36,775 nucleotides of DNA from assembly GCA_001510135.1 (NCBI GenBank), contig LFER01000008.1, positions 1 to 36,775 of the forward strand. Reading direction: 5' to 3'. This DNA is from Alphaproteobacteria bacterium casp-alpha6 (GTDB lineage Bacteria; Pseudomonadota; Alphaproteobacteria; Rhodobacterales; Rhodobacteraceae). Both the position numbers and the translations under genes were made by a program. A model generated the notes under the pieces. The model was not told where the DNA came from, did not search any database, and saw only the letters and a list, made by a program, of their open reading frames with translations. Position 1 is the first letter of the stretch; each line of letters starts with the position of its first letter. This document shows, in pieces, positions 1-8,034 of the stretch.

Positions 1-99
1 GCCTGAAAGACAGATTGTGTACGGAATGTGTGACACGACGGTCTCCCTCGATAAATAAACTCGAAGGAATTTCAGTAAGATAAGCTGAAAGTTTGGTGC
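1..99. repeat. Left copy of a 99-bp terminal inverted repeat
   Basis: Positions 1-99 are the exact reverse complement of 36677-36775, without a mismatch; the match stops just inside the tRNA acceptor stem at each end. Read in the tRNA direction, the repeat starts with GCACCA (the last acceptor bases, the discriminator and CCA) and runs on for 93 bases of non-tRNA sequence. That flank can form two small hairpins: TTTCAG with CTGAAA (85-90 and 70-75), and CCTTCG with CGAGGG a little further out. No coding potential is visible. It may be a dispersed tRNA-3' repeat, the edge of an integrated element, or a point where an assembly graph branched. Confidence 0.95.
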
Positions 100-180
100 G
101 GTCGAGAAGACTCGAACTTCCACTCCGGTTAAAGAACAGCGACCTCAACGCTGCGCGTCTACCAATTCCGCCACGACCGC
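94..180 (-). tRNA. tRNA-Leu (anticodon GAG)
   Basis: Read on the minus strand, this is an 87-nt class II tRNA. The acceptor stem GCGGTCG (from 180 downward) pairs with CGACCGC, followed by discriminator A and an encoded CCA (96 to 94). The anticodon loop holds GAG. A long variable arm is present, as expected for tRNA-Leu, and the T-loop reads TTCGAGTC. Encoded CCA and the 87-nt length fit proteobacterial leucine tRNAs. A TTGACC box on the minus strand at 228-233 could be the -35 of its promoter, but no convincing -10 follows. The 3' end lies inside the terminal inverted repeat. Confidence 0.97.
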
Positions 181-289
181 ACGTTGTGACTGACGTTCCT
201 TACCCAAAACCCAAAGCCTTGTGAAGAGGTCAAAGAGGTTTTTTTTTTAAAGGCCGATTATACATACTCTTTCGGGGGGGCTTGGGTAT

Positions 290-309
290 AAGAACAAAAA
301 GATGTTCTT
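290..309 (+). promoter_or_regulatory. Leader hairpin before the deacetylase gene
   Basis: AAGAACA (290-296) and TGTTCTT (303-309) form a perfect 7-bp inverted repeat with a 6-base loop, flanked by GGG and CCC. It lies 27 bp upstream of the deacetylase start. It could be an operator or an mRNA leader hairpin. No protein or ligand can be assigned. The rest of 181-336 contains a T-run (240-248) and a run of G, and no gene. Confidence 0.35.
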
Positions 310-336
310 TCCCACGGGACGGATGAGGACCAAATT

Positions 337-1443
337 TTGCACAAACCCGTTTTAATCGGATCAGAGATTTATCGCGTGTCCTCTTTTGGCGGGGCACATC
401 CTTTGTCAATTGCGCGCGTGTCGAGTGTGATGGATATGGTGCGGGCGTTAGATCTATCTGATACGGATCAATTCCAAAGCGCCCCACGGGCTAAGCCCGC
501 GCTTCTCCAGCAGTTCCACGATGTAGCGTATATAAAGGCCCTACAACGCATTGAGCGTGATCAATACGCCACTGAACAAGATCAGGAAAAATTTAATATC
601 GGAACGTTAAGCAATCCGATCTTCCCCCATATGTTCAAACGGCCCGCAACTTCGGTTGGATGTTCTTTACTGGGTGCGGACTGTGTCGCTGCGGGGGTAA
701 AGGCCTATGCGCTGGGGGGCGGGTTGCATCATGGAATGGCAGGCTTTGCCAATGGATTTTGTTTCCTGAACGATCTTGTTTTTGCAATTCGCCGTTTACA
801 GGCGCTTGGGCTGGGACGGGTGGCCTATGTGGATCTGGATGCGCATCATCCTGATGGCGTAGAAGCGGCTTTTCCAGACAAAGAGAACCTTTTGATCATA
901 TCCACCCACGAAGAAAACAGATGGCCGTTTCTTGGGTCGCTCAAAGACAATAAGCCTCTGAAAAATCTGAATATCCCCTTGCCTGCGGGCTGTCAGGACA
1001 GTGAATTCAACCTTGTTTTGGATGACCTGATTCTGCCTGTATTGACCCGATTTGCCCCAGAGGTGATTGTGGTTCAAGGGGGGGCAGATGCTTTGCTTTA
1101 TGATCCGCTGTCGCGTTTGGCTTTGTCCAATAACGCACTTTGGCGGGCCTTGCGCGCGCTTCTTGAATGTTCGGATCGTGTTCTCTTGACCGGCGGGGGG
1201 GGATATAATCCTTGGACGGTGGCACGTCTTTGGACGGGGTTCTGGGCGATACTGAACGATCACCCGATTCCAAAGCAGCTGACGCCGCGCGCGCGGGGCA
1301 TCCTTGGCTCTCTCTCATGGAACCGAAAACGAAACCTGCCTTCATATCTGTTTGACACACTTTATGATCCGCCAACGGAGGGACCTATCCGCCCAGAAAT
1401 CAAAGACCTTATCCAGAGGCTGAAATCGCTTCACGCAATATAA
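337..1443 (+). CDS. Histone deacetylase family protein (class I HDAC / acetylpolyamine amidohydrolase fold)
   Basis: This is a 368-residue zinc hydrolase of the arginase/deacetylase fold, which removes acetyl groups from lysine or polyamine-type substrates; the substrate here is unknown. The active-site residues align well with human HDAC8: the paired general-base histidines H131-H132 in GGGLHHG, zinc ligands D168 and H170 in VDLDAHH, the third ligand D251 in QGGADAL, and the transition-state tyrosine Y290 in GGGGYN. One family position differs: HHPDGV replaces the usual HHGDGV. The start is TTG at 337, chosen because GATGAGGAC lies about 8 bases upstream and homology begins at once. It stands alone, divergent from tRNA-Leu and convergent with the next gene. 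Bacterial members are often called AcuC-like, but no acetoin genes are nearby. The family call is firm; the substrate is not. Confidence 0.9.
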   Translation: MHKPVLIGSEIYRVSSFGGAHPLSIARVSSVMDMVRALDLSDTDQFQSAPRAKPALLQQFHDVAYIKALQRIERDQYATEQDQEKFNIGTLSNPIFPHMFKRPATSVGCSLLGADCVAAGVKAYALGGGLHHGMAGFANGFCFLNDLVFAIRRLQALGLGRVAYVDLDAHHPDGVEAAFPDKENLLIISTHEENRWPFLGSLKDNKPLKNLNIPLPAGCQDSEFNLVLDDLILPVLTRFAPEVIVVQGGADALLYDPLSRLALSNNALWRALRALLECSDRVLLTGGGGYNPWTVARLWTGFWAILNDHPIPKQLTPRARGILGSLSWNRKRNLPSYLFDTLYDPPTEGPIRPEIKDLIQRLKSLHAI

Positions 1444-1445
1444 AA

Positions 1446-1473
1446 AGGTCGGGATACAAAGTATGCCCGACCT
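1446..1473 (+). terminator. Strong hairpin directly after the deacetylase stop codon
   Basis: AGGTCGGG and CCCGACCT make an 8-bp perfect stem, extended by ATAC/GTAT across one bulged G, with an AAA loop. It begins 3 bases after the stop. The following bases (AAGTAAAGG) are not T-rich, so it may act as a 3'-end stabiliser or a Rho-assisted terminator and not as an intrinsic terminator. Confidence 0.45.
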
Positions 1474-1494
1474 AAGTAAAGGGTGTGGCTAACC

Positions 1495-1560
1495 ATGGCC
1501 ACTGCGTGCTTATTAGGGAGCAACCCCAGCCAACATAGAAGGGAAACTATGTACTGGTAG
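1495..1560 (+). CDS. Candidate 21-residue micro-ORF
   Basis: An ATG at 1495 opens a 21-codon frame that begins MATACLLGSNPSQH and ends in MYW before a TAG. AAAGGG lies about 9 bases upstream and could serve as a ribosome binding site. The frame sits between two hairpins in the convergent intergenic region, so it could be a leader-type or regulatory peptide, or chance. I do not recognise it. With so short a frame, only conservation in relatives would be convincing. Confidence 0.2.
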   Translation: MATACLLGSNPSQHRRETMYW

Positions 1561-1821
1561 TTACGCTACTGATTTGAAATTGGATCACTTTTGCAGAGGA
1601 TTTTTTTTATCTCTTCTTTCGCATCAATTATGAGTTTGATCCTATTTTTACCCGCATCAGAAAATAAAAAGAGATTGCGGTTGTCGTGGGGAAATTTTTA
1701 CTTTGGATCATCCAAAAGTCACGGACGCTAACAATGACAAGCGGAACTTTAAATCCAATAAAGTTCACATTTTTATTTTGGTGGCGATCATGACCCGCCA
1801 CCTTAGTCACTTTTAATTTGC

Positions 1822-2988
1822 TCAGTTCAGCGGCAGGCGTCGTTCCACGATACGCGCCATGATGGACGCCCCAACGGGAAGGATTTCTTGGCCCAAAACA
1901 AAAGACGGATTGTGAAGCCCGATCGTACCTGTATGTCCCAAACGGCAGTAGGATCCGGGCACGATTTTGAGCATATCTGCGAAATCTTCGGATCCTGTGG
2001 CTGGTGCCGCATCGCTTGAGACATTTTCCGCACCCACGATATCTGCGGCGGCCTCTAGGTAGGCATCAGAAAGCTCACTGTCATTGTGCAATACGTCAAA
2101 AATATTACGGGCATCCGGTTTAATTTCGACGCCGTAGGCCTCTGCCATGCCTTTGCAGAGCGCCTCCATCCGACTGCGCGCGATCTCATAGACCTCGTCT
2201 TTGAAGTACCTGATTGTGCCGCATAATTTCGCCGTTTCAGGAACCACATTATAGGCAGCACCTGCGTGGATTTGCGTGACAGAAACTACGCAAGACTCCA
2301 GAGGCGGAACATTTCGACTGACGATGGTTTGCAATTGCCCGACAAGCGCAGAGGCAATCACAACCGTGTCTTTGGCGCCTTGGGGCATGGCGGCATGGCT
2401 GCCCACCCCTTTGATATCAATGTCAAAAAACGCGGCCCCCGCCATGGCCACCCCTTTGCAGATATCCATTTTTCCGGGCTTTCCGTTTGGGTAATTGTGC
2501 ATCCCATAGATTTCATCACACGGGAATTGGTCAAAAAGACCATCCTTGATCATCTGGCGCGCACCGCCAAGACCCTCTTCTGCCGGCTGGAAAATCAACA
2601 CCGCCGTACCATCAAAATCCCGCGTCGCTGCCAAATGTTTTGCGGCCCCCAAAAGCATGGTTGTATGCCCGTCGTGCCCACATGCGTGCATCACGCCCGG
2701 ATTTTCTGAACTGAAGGCAACGCCGCTAATTTCATCTATTGGCAAAGCATCCATATCAGCGCGCACACCAACGCGTTTGTTGCCCCTTGATTTTCCGTGG
2801 ATCAGACCGACTACGCCCGTTTTTCCAAGCCCTGTATGGACTTCGTCGACACCGTATTCTTTGAGCTTTTGGGCAACGATGCCAGATGTTCTGCTCTCTT
2901 GGAAACCAATTTCCGGATGCGCGTGCAGATCTTCATAAATGGATTTCAATTCAGCGTCTGCCGCATTGATAATTGGTAAGACAGGCAT
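1822..2988 (-). CDS. M20 family amidohydrolase (hippurate / N-acyl-amino-acid hydrolase type)
   Basis: This 388-residue cytoplasmic metallohydrolase of peptidase family M20D cleaves N-acyl or N-aminoacyl bonds, as HipO and bacterial aminoacylases do. Family motifs are clear: LHAHPEIGFQE near 21-31, MHACGHDGHT with the metal ligands C103 and H105, FQPAEEG with the catalytic glutamate pair (137-138), GMHNYP with H164, and a C-terminal GLHNPSF histidine. The dimerisation (lid) domain lies between roughly 185 and 295. Its length is normal for the family. The start ATG at 2988 is preceded by the purine run GAAGAAAAAG. It is divergent from another M20 enzyme across a 167-bp gap, so the two may share control and both release amino acids from modified or short peptides. 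The exact substrate cannot be read from sequence. Confidence 0.92.
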   Translation of the reverse strand: MPVLPIINAADAELKSIYEDLHAHPEIGFQESRTSGIVAQKLKEYGVDEVHTGLGKTGVVGLIHGKSRGNKRVGVRADMDALPIDEISGVAFSSENPGVMHACGHDGHTTMLLGAAKHLAATRDFDGTAVLIFQPAEEGLGGARQMIKDGLFDQFPCDEIYGMHNYPNGKPGKMDICKGVAMAGAAFFDIDIKGVGSHAAMPQGAKDTVVIASALVGQLQTIVSRNVPPLESCVVSVTQIHAGAAYNVVPETAKLCGTIRYFKDEVYEIARSRMEALCKGMAEAYGVEIKPDARNIFDVLHNDSELSDAYLEAAADIVGAENVSSDAAPATGSEDFADMLKIVPGSYCRLGHTGTIGLHNPSFVLGQEILPVGASIMARIVERRLPLN

Positions 2989-3155
2989 CTTTTTCTTCTA
3001 CTTTCAAAAATGAAACATACACAGCATCGGGCATTACATTGCATAGATAAGCAGATTAGACTGCGTTCTACCAGCGAATTTTTGGACTTTTCTTTGGGCT
3101 TGCAGAGCAACACACACTCGGGTCAACTGGGATATATAAATAAACGGGGTCATTC
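2989..3155. promoter_or_regulatory. Divergent promoter region of the two M20 peptidases
   Basis: This is the 167-bp gap between two divergent M20 genes. Toward the plus-strand gene it has an AT-rich GATATATAAATAAA stretch (about 3131-3144) followed by ACGGGG near the start codon. I could not define a confident -35/-10 pair or operator in either direction. Confidence 0.35.
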
Positions 3156-4574
3156 ATGGTTTTATCATCCTCAGAGATTTCGCAGGCGCTGTACGAAAAA
3201 TGCATGTTGTTGCGGGAAAGCGGCGCTGCTGAAGCGTGGCTTGAGCGGCTCGTCGCAGCGCCAACCCAAAGCCAGATTGCGGGGCAGGGGCATATTCTGC
3301 GCTCCTATCTCAGCGAAACTATCGAACCCCTTTTGAGCGAGATCGGATTTGAGCAAGAGATTTTTGGCAATCCGCTTGAGGGTGAGCCGCCTTTTTTGGT
3401 TGCTAAACGGCATGAGGCCAGCGGGCTACCAACCATTCTTGTCTATGGTCATGGTGATGTGATCCATGCACAAGAGGGCGCTTGGCACTCTGGGTTACAT
3501 CCGTTTCAGATTGTCAAACGGGAAGGCAATATCTTTGGTCGCGGGACTGCGGACAATAAAGGGCAACATCTCATTAACCTGCTGGCGCTTAAGGCTGTTC
3601 TTGAGGTTAAAGGGAAGCTTGGATTTAACGTCACACTTCTTTTGGAAATGGGCGAAGAGGTCGGCTCACCCGGCTTGGCCGAATTTTGCAGAGCGCAAAT
3701 GGATCTTTTGCGTGCGGATGTTTTGATTGCTTCTGACGGACCGCGCCTGATGGTGGATACGCCCACTGTTTTTCTTGGTTCCAGAGGGGCCATGAATTTC
3801 GATTTAAGGATCAATTTGCGCGAGGGCGCATTGCATTCCGGCAATTGGGGCGGGTTGGTGGCTGATCCTGCTATCCGCCTTTCCCATGCGCTGTCAACAA
3901 TAACGGACCGTCGCGGACAAATTCAAATTCCCGCTTGGCGCCCGAAAAGTCTCACCCAAGACGTGCGAAGCATCATTGCAAAACTTCCCCCTGCAGAAGA
4001 CCAAGAAAGCATTATTGATATGGACTGGGGAGAGGAATCCCTAAGCCCGAATGAGCGGGTTTTTGGTTGGAATTCATTTGCGGTTTTGGCAATGACATCC
4101 GGTGTCCCAAAAAACCCTGTGAATGCTATCGCCGGATCTGCGCGGGCGACCTGCCAATTACGTTATGTGGTGGGTACAGAGGTGGATGCGATCCTTCCTG
4201 CACTTCGCAACCATCTGGACACAAATGGATTTCAGGACATCGAGATTTATGGCGACGATAAGGTGCGTTTTGCCGCGACACGTCAAGATGCAGAAAATAT
4301 CTGGGTTAAAAAAGTCATTTCGTCTCTGGAACAAGGTGCTGGCTCCTCAGTGCATCTTTTGCCCAATCTTGCAGGTTCTCTGCCCAATGATTGCTTTTCA
4401 GACATCTTAGGCTTAGCAACAATATGGATCCCCCACAGTTACCGGCAATGTGCACAACACGCACCAAATGAACATATGCCTGAGACTCTTTTTCACGACG
4501 CGATCCGTCTTATGGCCGGTCTTTTCAGCGATTTGGATTCAGAAATGCCTAGCCAGAAAATAAAATCAAATTGA
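3156..4574 (+). CDS. M20 family metallopeptidase (dipeptidase-like, 472 aa)
   Basis: This is a longer relative of the amidohydrolase next door, of the two-zinc dipeptidase/deacylase type (M20A/M20F-like) and not M20D. Metal-site residues appear in order: H99 and D101 in YGHGDV, D133 in GRGTADNKGQ, the EE pair 167-168 in EMGEEVGSPG, D194 in SDGPR, and a late histidine in QHAPNEHM near 443-447. The lid domain falls between about 205 and 385. There is no signal peptide, so it should act in the cytoplasm on imported peptides or N-acylated compounds. The ATG at 3156 is preceded by ACGGGGT. It is transcribed away from the neighbouring amidohydrolase, and the pair suggests use of peptide or acyl-amino-acid nutrients. 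The family is sure; the substrate is unknown. Confidence 0.9.
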   Translation: MVLSSSEISQALYEKCMLLRESGAAEAWLERLVAAPTQSQIAGQGHILRSYLSETIEPLLSEIGFEQEIFGNPLEGEPPFLVAKRHEASGLPTILVYGHGDVIHAQEGAWHSGLHPFQIVKREGNIFGRGTADNKGQHLINLLALKAVLEVKGKLGFNVTLLLEMGEEVGSPGLAEFCRAQMDLLRADVLIASDGPRLMVDTPTVFLGSRGAMNFDLRINLREGALHSGNWGGLVADPAIRLSHALSTITDRRGQIQIPAWRPKSLTQDVRSIIAKLPPAEDQESIIDMDWGEESLSPNERVFGWNSFAVLAMTSGVPKNPVNAIAGSARATCQLRYVVGTEVDAILPALRNHLDTNGFQDIEIYGDDKVRFAATRQDAENIWVKKVISSLEQGAGSSVHLLPNLAGSLPNDCFSDILGLATIWIPHSYRQCAQHAPNEHMPETLFHDAIRLMAGLFSDLDSEMPSQKIKSN

Positions 4575-4643
4575 TAATTTAAATTTTGTCCCGTATCTGG
4601 TATCCTTCCATTCAGAGCAGGTATAGAAGGTAGCGTCGCCGTA

Positions 4644-4832
4644 ATGACATTTCAAATTATAAAAAAAACACTTGTGGGTTTGATCGCAATGTCCGTTTTT
4701 GGTGCAGGTATATATTTCATGGTTCCTTATCTTAAAACCAATACAAAACCTAAGAATTGGACTGACGGTGGGCCCACGTATGTACCTGCGCGTCTTAAAA
4801 ACACGATGCGCGGTATGAAAAACGGATTTTGA
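4644..4832 (+). CDS. Small single-pass membrane or exported protein
   Basis: A 62-residue product starts with a short basic stretch and one hydrophobic segment (about 9-29, with TLVGLIAMSVFGAGIYF), then a polar tail containing KNWTDGGPTYVPARL. This is the pattern of a bitopic membrane protein or an uncleaved signal anchor. GAAGGTAG lies about 15 bases before the ATG, slightly far for a ribosome binding site. It stands between the M20 peptidase and a convergent gene whose stop is only 7 bp away. I do not recognise a family. Composition and the clear membrane segment argue that it is real. Confidence 0.55.
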   Translation: MTFQIIKKTLVGLIAMSVFGAGIYFMVPYLKTNTKPKNWTDGGPTYVPARLKNTMRGMKNGF

Positions 4833-4839
4833 TCCTGTA

Positions 4840-6069
4840 TCAGGGCAAAAGATCGTTATTTATTGAAAAGATCGTCCAACCTTCGACCTGATTTTCAGTA
4901 GCGCTTGGCCTGTCTTTATCAAACCAGATCAACCCACGCCCCAACATATAGCCTTTCACGCCAACAGGCGTGCAGCTTGGTTCAATTGCCAAAATGGTAT
5001 TGCGCCAGTTGCGGCTGAAAAAATCATCAAACCCAAGATCGTCCACACTTGTTTTTTCAGGGCCATTTATCAAGGGCATTTTAACATTGTCATAGAGTGA
5101 TGCCAGATCTTTGGTACGCACCAATTCCTGAAGATAAAGGCCAAAAGCATAGGCTTCGGCCTGCAATGCGCTGTCCTCGCCTTCTTTTTCGCAAGGAGAG
5201 AAAAATTCACCCAATTGATAGGCTTCATAAGGAAAGACCGGACCGTCAACATATCGCGCCCACCCGCCTTCTTTATGGCATGCCCCCCACTGTTCCCTAT
5301 CAAAATCCCAACAGATACCTTCAATTTCCAAAAGATTTGACGCGCTTGAAATTCCTCCCTGTATGCTCTCTGTATCGCACGTGAGGCTTGCAATGATTTG
5401 ATCCGATAAGATGACATCTATTCCTGCCTGCAGTTCCAGATCTTCGCTCAACCGATCCAGAGAGGTATAGACGCGATAGGCGATGTCCTTATTCGCGAAA
5501 GTAATATTTTCACTCATATAGCGTCCAGTCCCCATCCAAGGGACATAAATATCCTTCAAATTGCTTTGCAGGGTCAATTCGGGGATCTTGTTTTTCCGCC
5601 CAAAACGGTAGCGCGCCTGCCCCTGCGCCCCGCAGACAGTTGCAATTTTTGTACCCTTTTCAAAGCTGCACCGGAAAAGTTCTTCCCAGTGCGCAGCAGG
5701 ACATTGGTAGGCTGTTGCAACAAAACTCAGGAGCGACGCACAGCTTCCGTCCAACTGTTGTACTTTCGCGATTTGATAACTTTCGATTAAAAATGCCTCT
5801 GCGGAAGGGGAGAGTTCTGCATCCGCCGTCTGACCCAGACATTTTTGAAGCGCCCCGACCGCTTCTCGGGTCTTGCGCCCCCAAACCCCGTCGGGTGTTC
5901 CCGCTGGAAATCCGAAATAATTCAATGCTTCTTGAAACGTTCGGCGGTTTGTCACTTCTGCGTCTTCGGCATGGCTTGGCTGAGCAAACACAGACAATAG
6001 AACCAGAGCCGTGATCTTAATCAAAATTGACGCTCGTCTTGACGCATTTGAACACAGAGTTTTAGGCAT
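4840..6069 (-). CDS. Exported protein with N-terminal peptidoglycan-binding domain
   Basis: With the start at the ATG at 6069, the product is 409 residues and begins with a good signal peptide (MPKTLCSNASRRAS, a hydrophobic run, then SHAED). A reading frame open further upstream would bury the signal, so I reject that longer start. Soon after the cleavage site comes a PG_binding_1-type repeat: TFQEALNYFGFPAGTPDGVW, then GRKTREAVGALQ. The remaining 300 or so residues contain several cysteines (SCTPVG, ACHKEGG, SPCEKEG), suggesting disulfides in the periplasm, and match no family I know. There is no visible hydrolase motif, so it may bind the wall and serve a structural or sensory role. The ribosome binding site is weak (TGATTGAG). 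It is convergent with the small membrane gene. Confidence 0.75.
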   Translation of the reverse strand: MPKTLCSNASRRASILIKITALVLLSVFAQPSHAEDAEVTNRRTFQEALNYFGFPAGTPDGVWGRKTREAVGALQKCLGQTADAELSPSAEAFLIESYQIAKVQQLDGSCASLLSFVATAYQCPAAHWEELFRCSFEKGTKIATVCGAQGQARYRFGRKNKIPELTLQSNLKDIYVPWMGTGRYMSENITFANKDIAYRVYTSLDRLSEDLELQAGIDVILSDQIIASLTCDTESIQGGISSASNLLEIEGICWDFDREQWGACHKEGGWARYVDGPVFPYEAYQLGEFFSPCEKEGEDSALQAEAYAFGLYLQELVRTKDLASLYDNVKMPLINGPEKTSVDDLGFDDFFSRNWRNTILAIEPSCTPVGVKGYMLGRGLIWFDKDRPSATENQVEGWTIFSINNDLLP

Positions 6070-6268
6070 CTCAATCACCAAGGAACAAGGTCTGGGTATG
6101 CAGACGCAGGGTCGCACACCTAAACTCTGCCATTGGCGATGAAATTTGTCAAAAAAACAGAAGTTTACGCGCCCAGCCAAAAGGATTGGTTTTATCTGTC
6201 TCTCTCACACTATCGGCACATAGGCTGGCGGGAGGCAGACAGGCTCAAGAAACAGACATAAATAGGAA

Positions 6269-6293
6269 CAAACCGGATGTTCGCGCCGGTTTG
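6269..6293 (-). terminator. Hairpin downstream of the DUF1285 gene
   Basis: CAAACCGG (6269-6276) and CCGGTTTG (6286-6293) form a perfect 8-bp stem with a 9-base loop, 53 bp after the DUF1285 stop on the minus strand. The following minus-strand bases, TTCCTATTTATG, are moderately T-rich, so a weak intrinsic terminator is plausible. The rest of 6070-6345 holds no convincing gene. Confidence 0.45.
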
Positions 6294-6345
6294 GGTGTAT
6301 CAATTGTTTTCTTGGATACAGGCGATATGTCCAGAAAAATTCCGA

Positions 6346-6945
6346 TCAATCAGTACCATATAATTCTTTTGAAGGGATTATAGGAAAAAATTTCTCAGAA
6401 GAATAAATGCCAAACCAATCCTCGCATTGATAGCTTTCATGCACACAGAGATCTATGAGGCGATAAAAACTTTTGCGATCGATCAATGCTTCAAGCCCTG
6501 CACGAATGTGCACGTAGGGCGAAGGTTCTCCGGTTGTTGGATCCCGTTCCACCCGAATTGGGTTTTCAACATTGGCCTCGGAAAAATCGCCAACATTGGT
6601 TTCAAAACGAAGTATTTGGTCTTTTCCCGTTCCGTTAACAGTAAAATCAACGGCGACAAAGGGGGCATCTTCGACGGTTATCCCCACTTTTTCAACGGGC
6701 GTGACAAGGAAGTAATTCGGACCGTCTTTTCGGAGTATGGAAGAAAATAACTTAACCAATTCAAATCGCCCGATCGGCGTTCCAAGGTAAAACCAGGTCC
6801 CGTCTCTCGCGATCCGCATATCCAGATCACCGCAAAATGGCGGGTTCCAGAGATGAACGGGCGGTAATCCGCGACCCTTGGTTGCCGCGCGCGCAGCGGT
6901 TGCGATACCTTCCGCTGATGAAGTTGTTATCTTTTCTGCACTCAT
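6346..6945 (-). CDS. DUF1285 family protein
   Basis: This is a 199-residue soluble protein of the DUF1285 family, common in alphaproteobacteria and of unknown function. Typical features are LWNPPFCGDLDMRIARDGTW near 31-50, then GTPIGR and LVKLFSSILRKD, VTPVEKVGI and VEDAPFVAVDF. The start was set at ATG 6945 because family homology begins shortly after it. A further upstream start would run the gene across the divergent MoxR start. It is divergent from the MoxR operon by 69 bp; DUF1285 genes often lie beside MoxR/DUF58 clusters in this group, hinting at a shared envelope-related role. That link is inference only. Confidence 0.88.
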   Translation of the reverse strand: MSAEKITTSSAEGIATAARAATKGRGLPPVHLWNPPFCGDLDMRIARDGTWFYLGTPIGRFELVKLFSSILRKDGPNYFLVTPVEKVGITVEDAPFVAVDFTVNGTGKDQILRFETNVGDFSEANVENPIRVERDPTTGEPSPYVHIRAGLEALIDRKSFYRLIDLCVHESYQCEDWFGIYSSEKFFPIIPSKELYGTD

Positions 6946-7014
6946 TAGTCTTTGCCATTTCCTTTCGCAGGAATACACTCTTCTGTGTAACACAATTTTG
7001 CAAGGGAGAGTTTG

Positions 7015-8034
7015 ATGGCCAGTGATGCTTCTATGGATGCTTTGGTCTCTGAACAGGCCGAAGCTGTGATGGCAGCGCTTGAAAAGGCGAAAGTTGAAAT
7101 TTCCCATCGGTTTATTGGCCAGAGTGGGGTGGTTGATCTTGCGCTGGGGGCCATTTTATCAGGCGGACATGCCCTTTTGGTCGGGGTGCCGGGACTTGGA
7201 AAGACCCGCCTTGTTGAAACGCTTGCGACTGTGATGGGATTACAAAGCAACCGTGTTCAGTTCACGCCCGATCTCATGCCTGCCGATATATTAGGTTCCG
7301 AGGTTCTTGAAACGACCGCGAATGGAAGCCGGCAGTTTAAGTTCATCGAGGGTCCAATTTTTTGTAAACTGTTGATGGCTGATGAGATCAACCGCGCCAG
7401 TCCGCGCACGCAATCTGCTCTGCTTCAGGCAATGCAAGAACGTCAGGTCAGCATTGCGGGGGAAACGCGCAGTTTATCCACTCCGTTTCATGTTCTTGCG
7501 ACCCAAAACCCGATTGAGCAAGAAGGTACTTACCCTTTACCTGAAGCACAGCTTGACCGGTTTCTTGTTCAGATAGATATCGGATATCCTGATCTTGCGA
7601 CGGAGCAGGATATTCTTTTAGCGACGACTGGGTATGGTGATCGGCAGGCACAGCGGGTTTTCGATCCCGCACAGATCATCGCCATGCAAGAGTTAATTCG
7701 AAGGATGCCGGTCGGCCAAAATACTGTTGATTTCATTTTACAATTGGTGCGCGCGCTGCGTCCTGAAGATCACTCTGCTTCAGATCAGGTTAAAGATGCT
7801 GTCACTTGGGGGCCCGGAACGCGCGCAGCGCAGGCATTGATATTAATGTGTCGCGCTCATGCCCTGCTGAGTGGACATCTTGCACCTTCTGTTTCAGATG
7901 TGATTGCCGTGTCACAATCGGTGCTTGCCCATCGAATGTCTTTGCGCTTTTCTGCGCAAGCTCAGGGTTTGACAGTGCGCCAGCTTATCCGTGACACGAT
8001 TGACAGTCTGGATCGCAAAGGTGCCGCCGCGTGA
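7015..8034 (+). CDS. MoxR-type AAA+ ATPase
   Basis: This is a 339-residue AAA+ ATPase of the MoxR subgroup. Such proteins act as chaperones that load metals or activate VWA-domain partners. Walker A is GVPGLGKT (57-64), Walker B is LLMADEINR (119-127), and sensor 1 is in LATQNP. The MoxR signature EGTYPLPEAQLDRF follows, and the C-terminal lid ends near 335. The ATG at 7015 has GGGAGAG 6 bases upstream, which decides it over an adjacent TTG. It is first in a four-gene set with overlapping stops and starts: MoxR, DUF58, BatA/DUF4159 and a second VWA-like protein. All partners are in the same order as in other alphaproteobacteria that I know. Confidence 0.96.
   Translation: MASDASMDALVSEQAEAVMAALEKAKVEISHRFIGQSGVVDLALGAILSGGHALLVGVPGLGKTRLVETLATVMGLQSNRVQFTPDLMPADILGSEVLETTANGSRQFKFIEGPIFCKLLMADEINRASPRTQSALLQAMQERQVSIAGETRSLSTPFHVLATQNPIEQEGTYPLPEAQLDRFLVQIDIGYPDLATEQDILLATTGYGDRQAQRVFDPAQIIAMQELIRRMPVGQNTVDFILQLVRALRPEDHSASDQVKDAVTWGPGTRAAQALILMCRAHALLSGHLAPSVSDVIAVSQSVLAHRMSLRFSAQAQGLTVRQLIRDTIDSLDRKGAAA

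Larger units (their letters stand above)
1444..1821. other. 378-bp convergent intergenic region rich in inverted repeats
   Basis: No convincing gene lies between the convergent deacetylase and amidohydrolase genes. The first hairpin starts 3 bases after the deacetylase stop: AGGTCGGG (1446-1453) pairs with CCCGACCT (1466-1473), with a second ATAC/GTAT step and an AAA loop. A second is ACATAG/CTATGT (1533-1538 and 1547-1552). A T-rich tract with AGAG/CTCT arms lies near 1595-1616. GGTGGCG/CGCCACC (1780-1786 and 1796-1802) sits just past the amidohydrolase stop. None has a classic stem plus long T-run on the expected strand, so the terminator assignment is uncertain. A small RNA is possible. 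I could not match it to 6S, tmRNA or SRP RNA. Confidence 0.5.

Noticed and set aside
1444..1621. 6S RNA, SRP RNA or tmRNA in the first non-coding region
   Set aside because: No match to their conserved cores that I could see; only generic hairpins.
1628..1810. 60-codon minus-strand frame after the amidohydrolase
   Set aside because: No ribosome binding site and a composition typical of AT-rich chance reading.
2266..2709. 147-codon open frame on the plus strand
   Set aside because: It lies wholly inside the amidohydrolase gene on the other strand; the amidohydrolase has all family motifs and the plus reading has none.
6186..6383. 65-codon plus-strand frame in the gap before DUF1285
   Set aside because: No ribosome site or motif; it runs into the DUF1285 end and covers a likely terminator hairpin.
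6946..7107. Longer N-terminus for the DUF1285 protein
   Set aside because: It would cross the divergent MoxR start and has no family homology; the ATG at 6945 fits.
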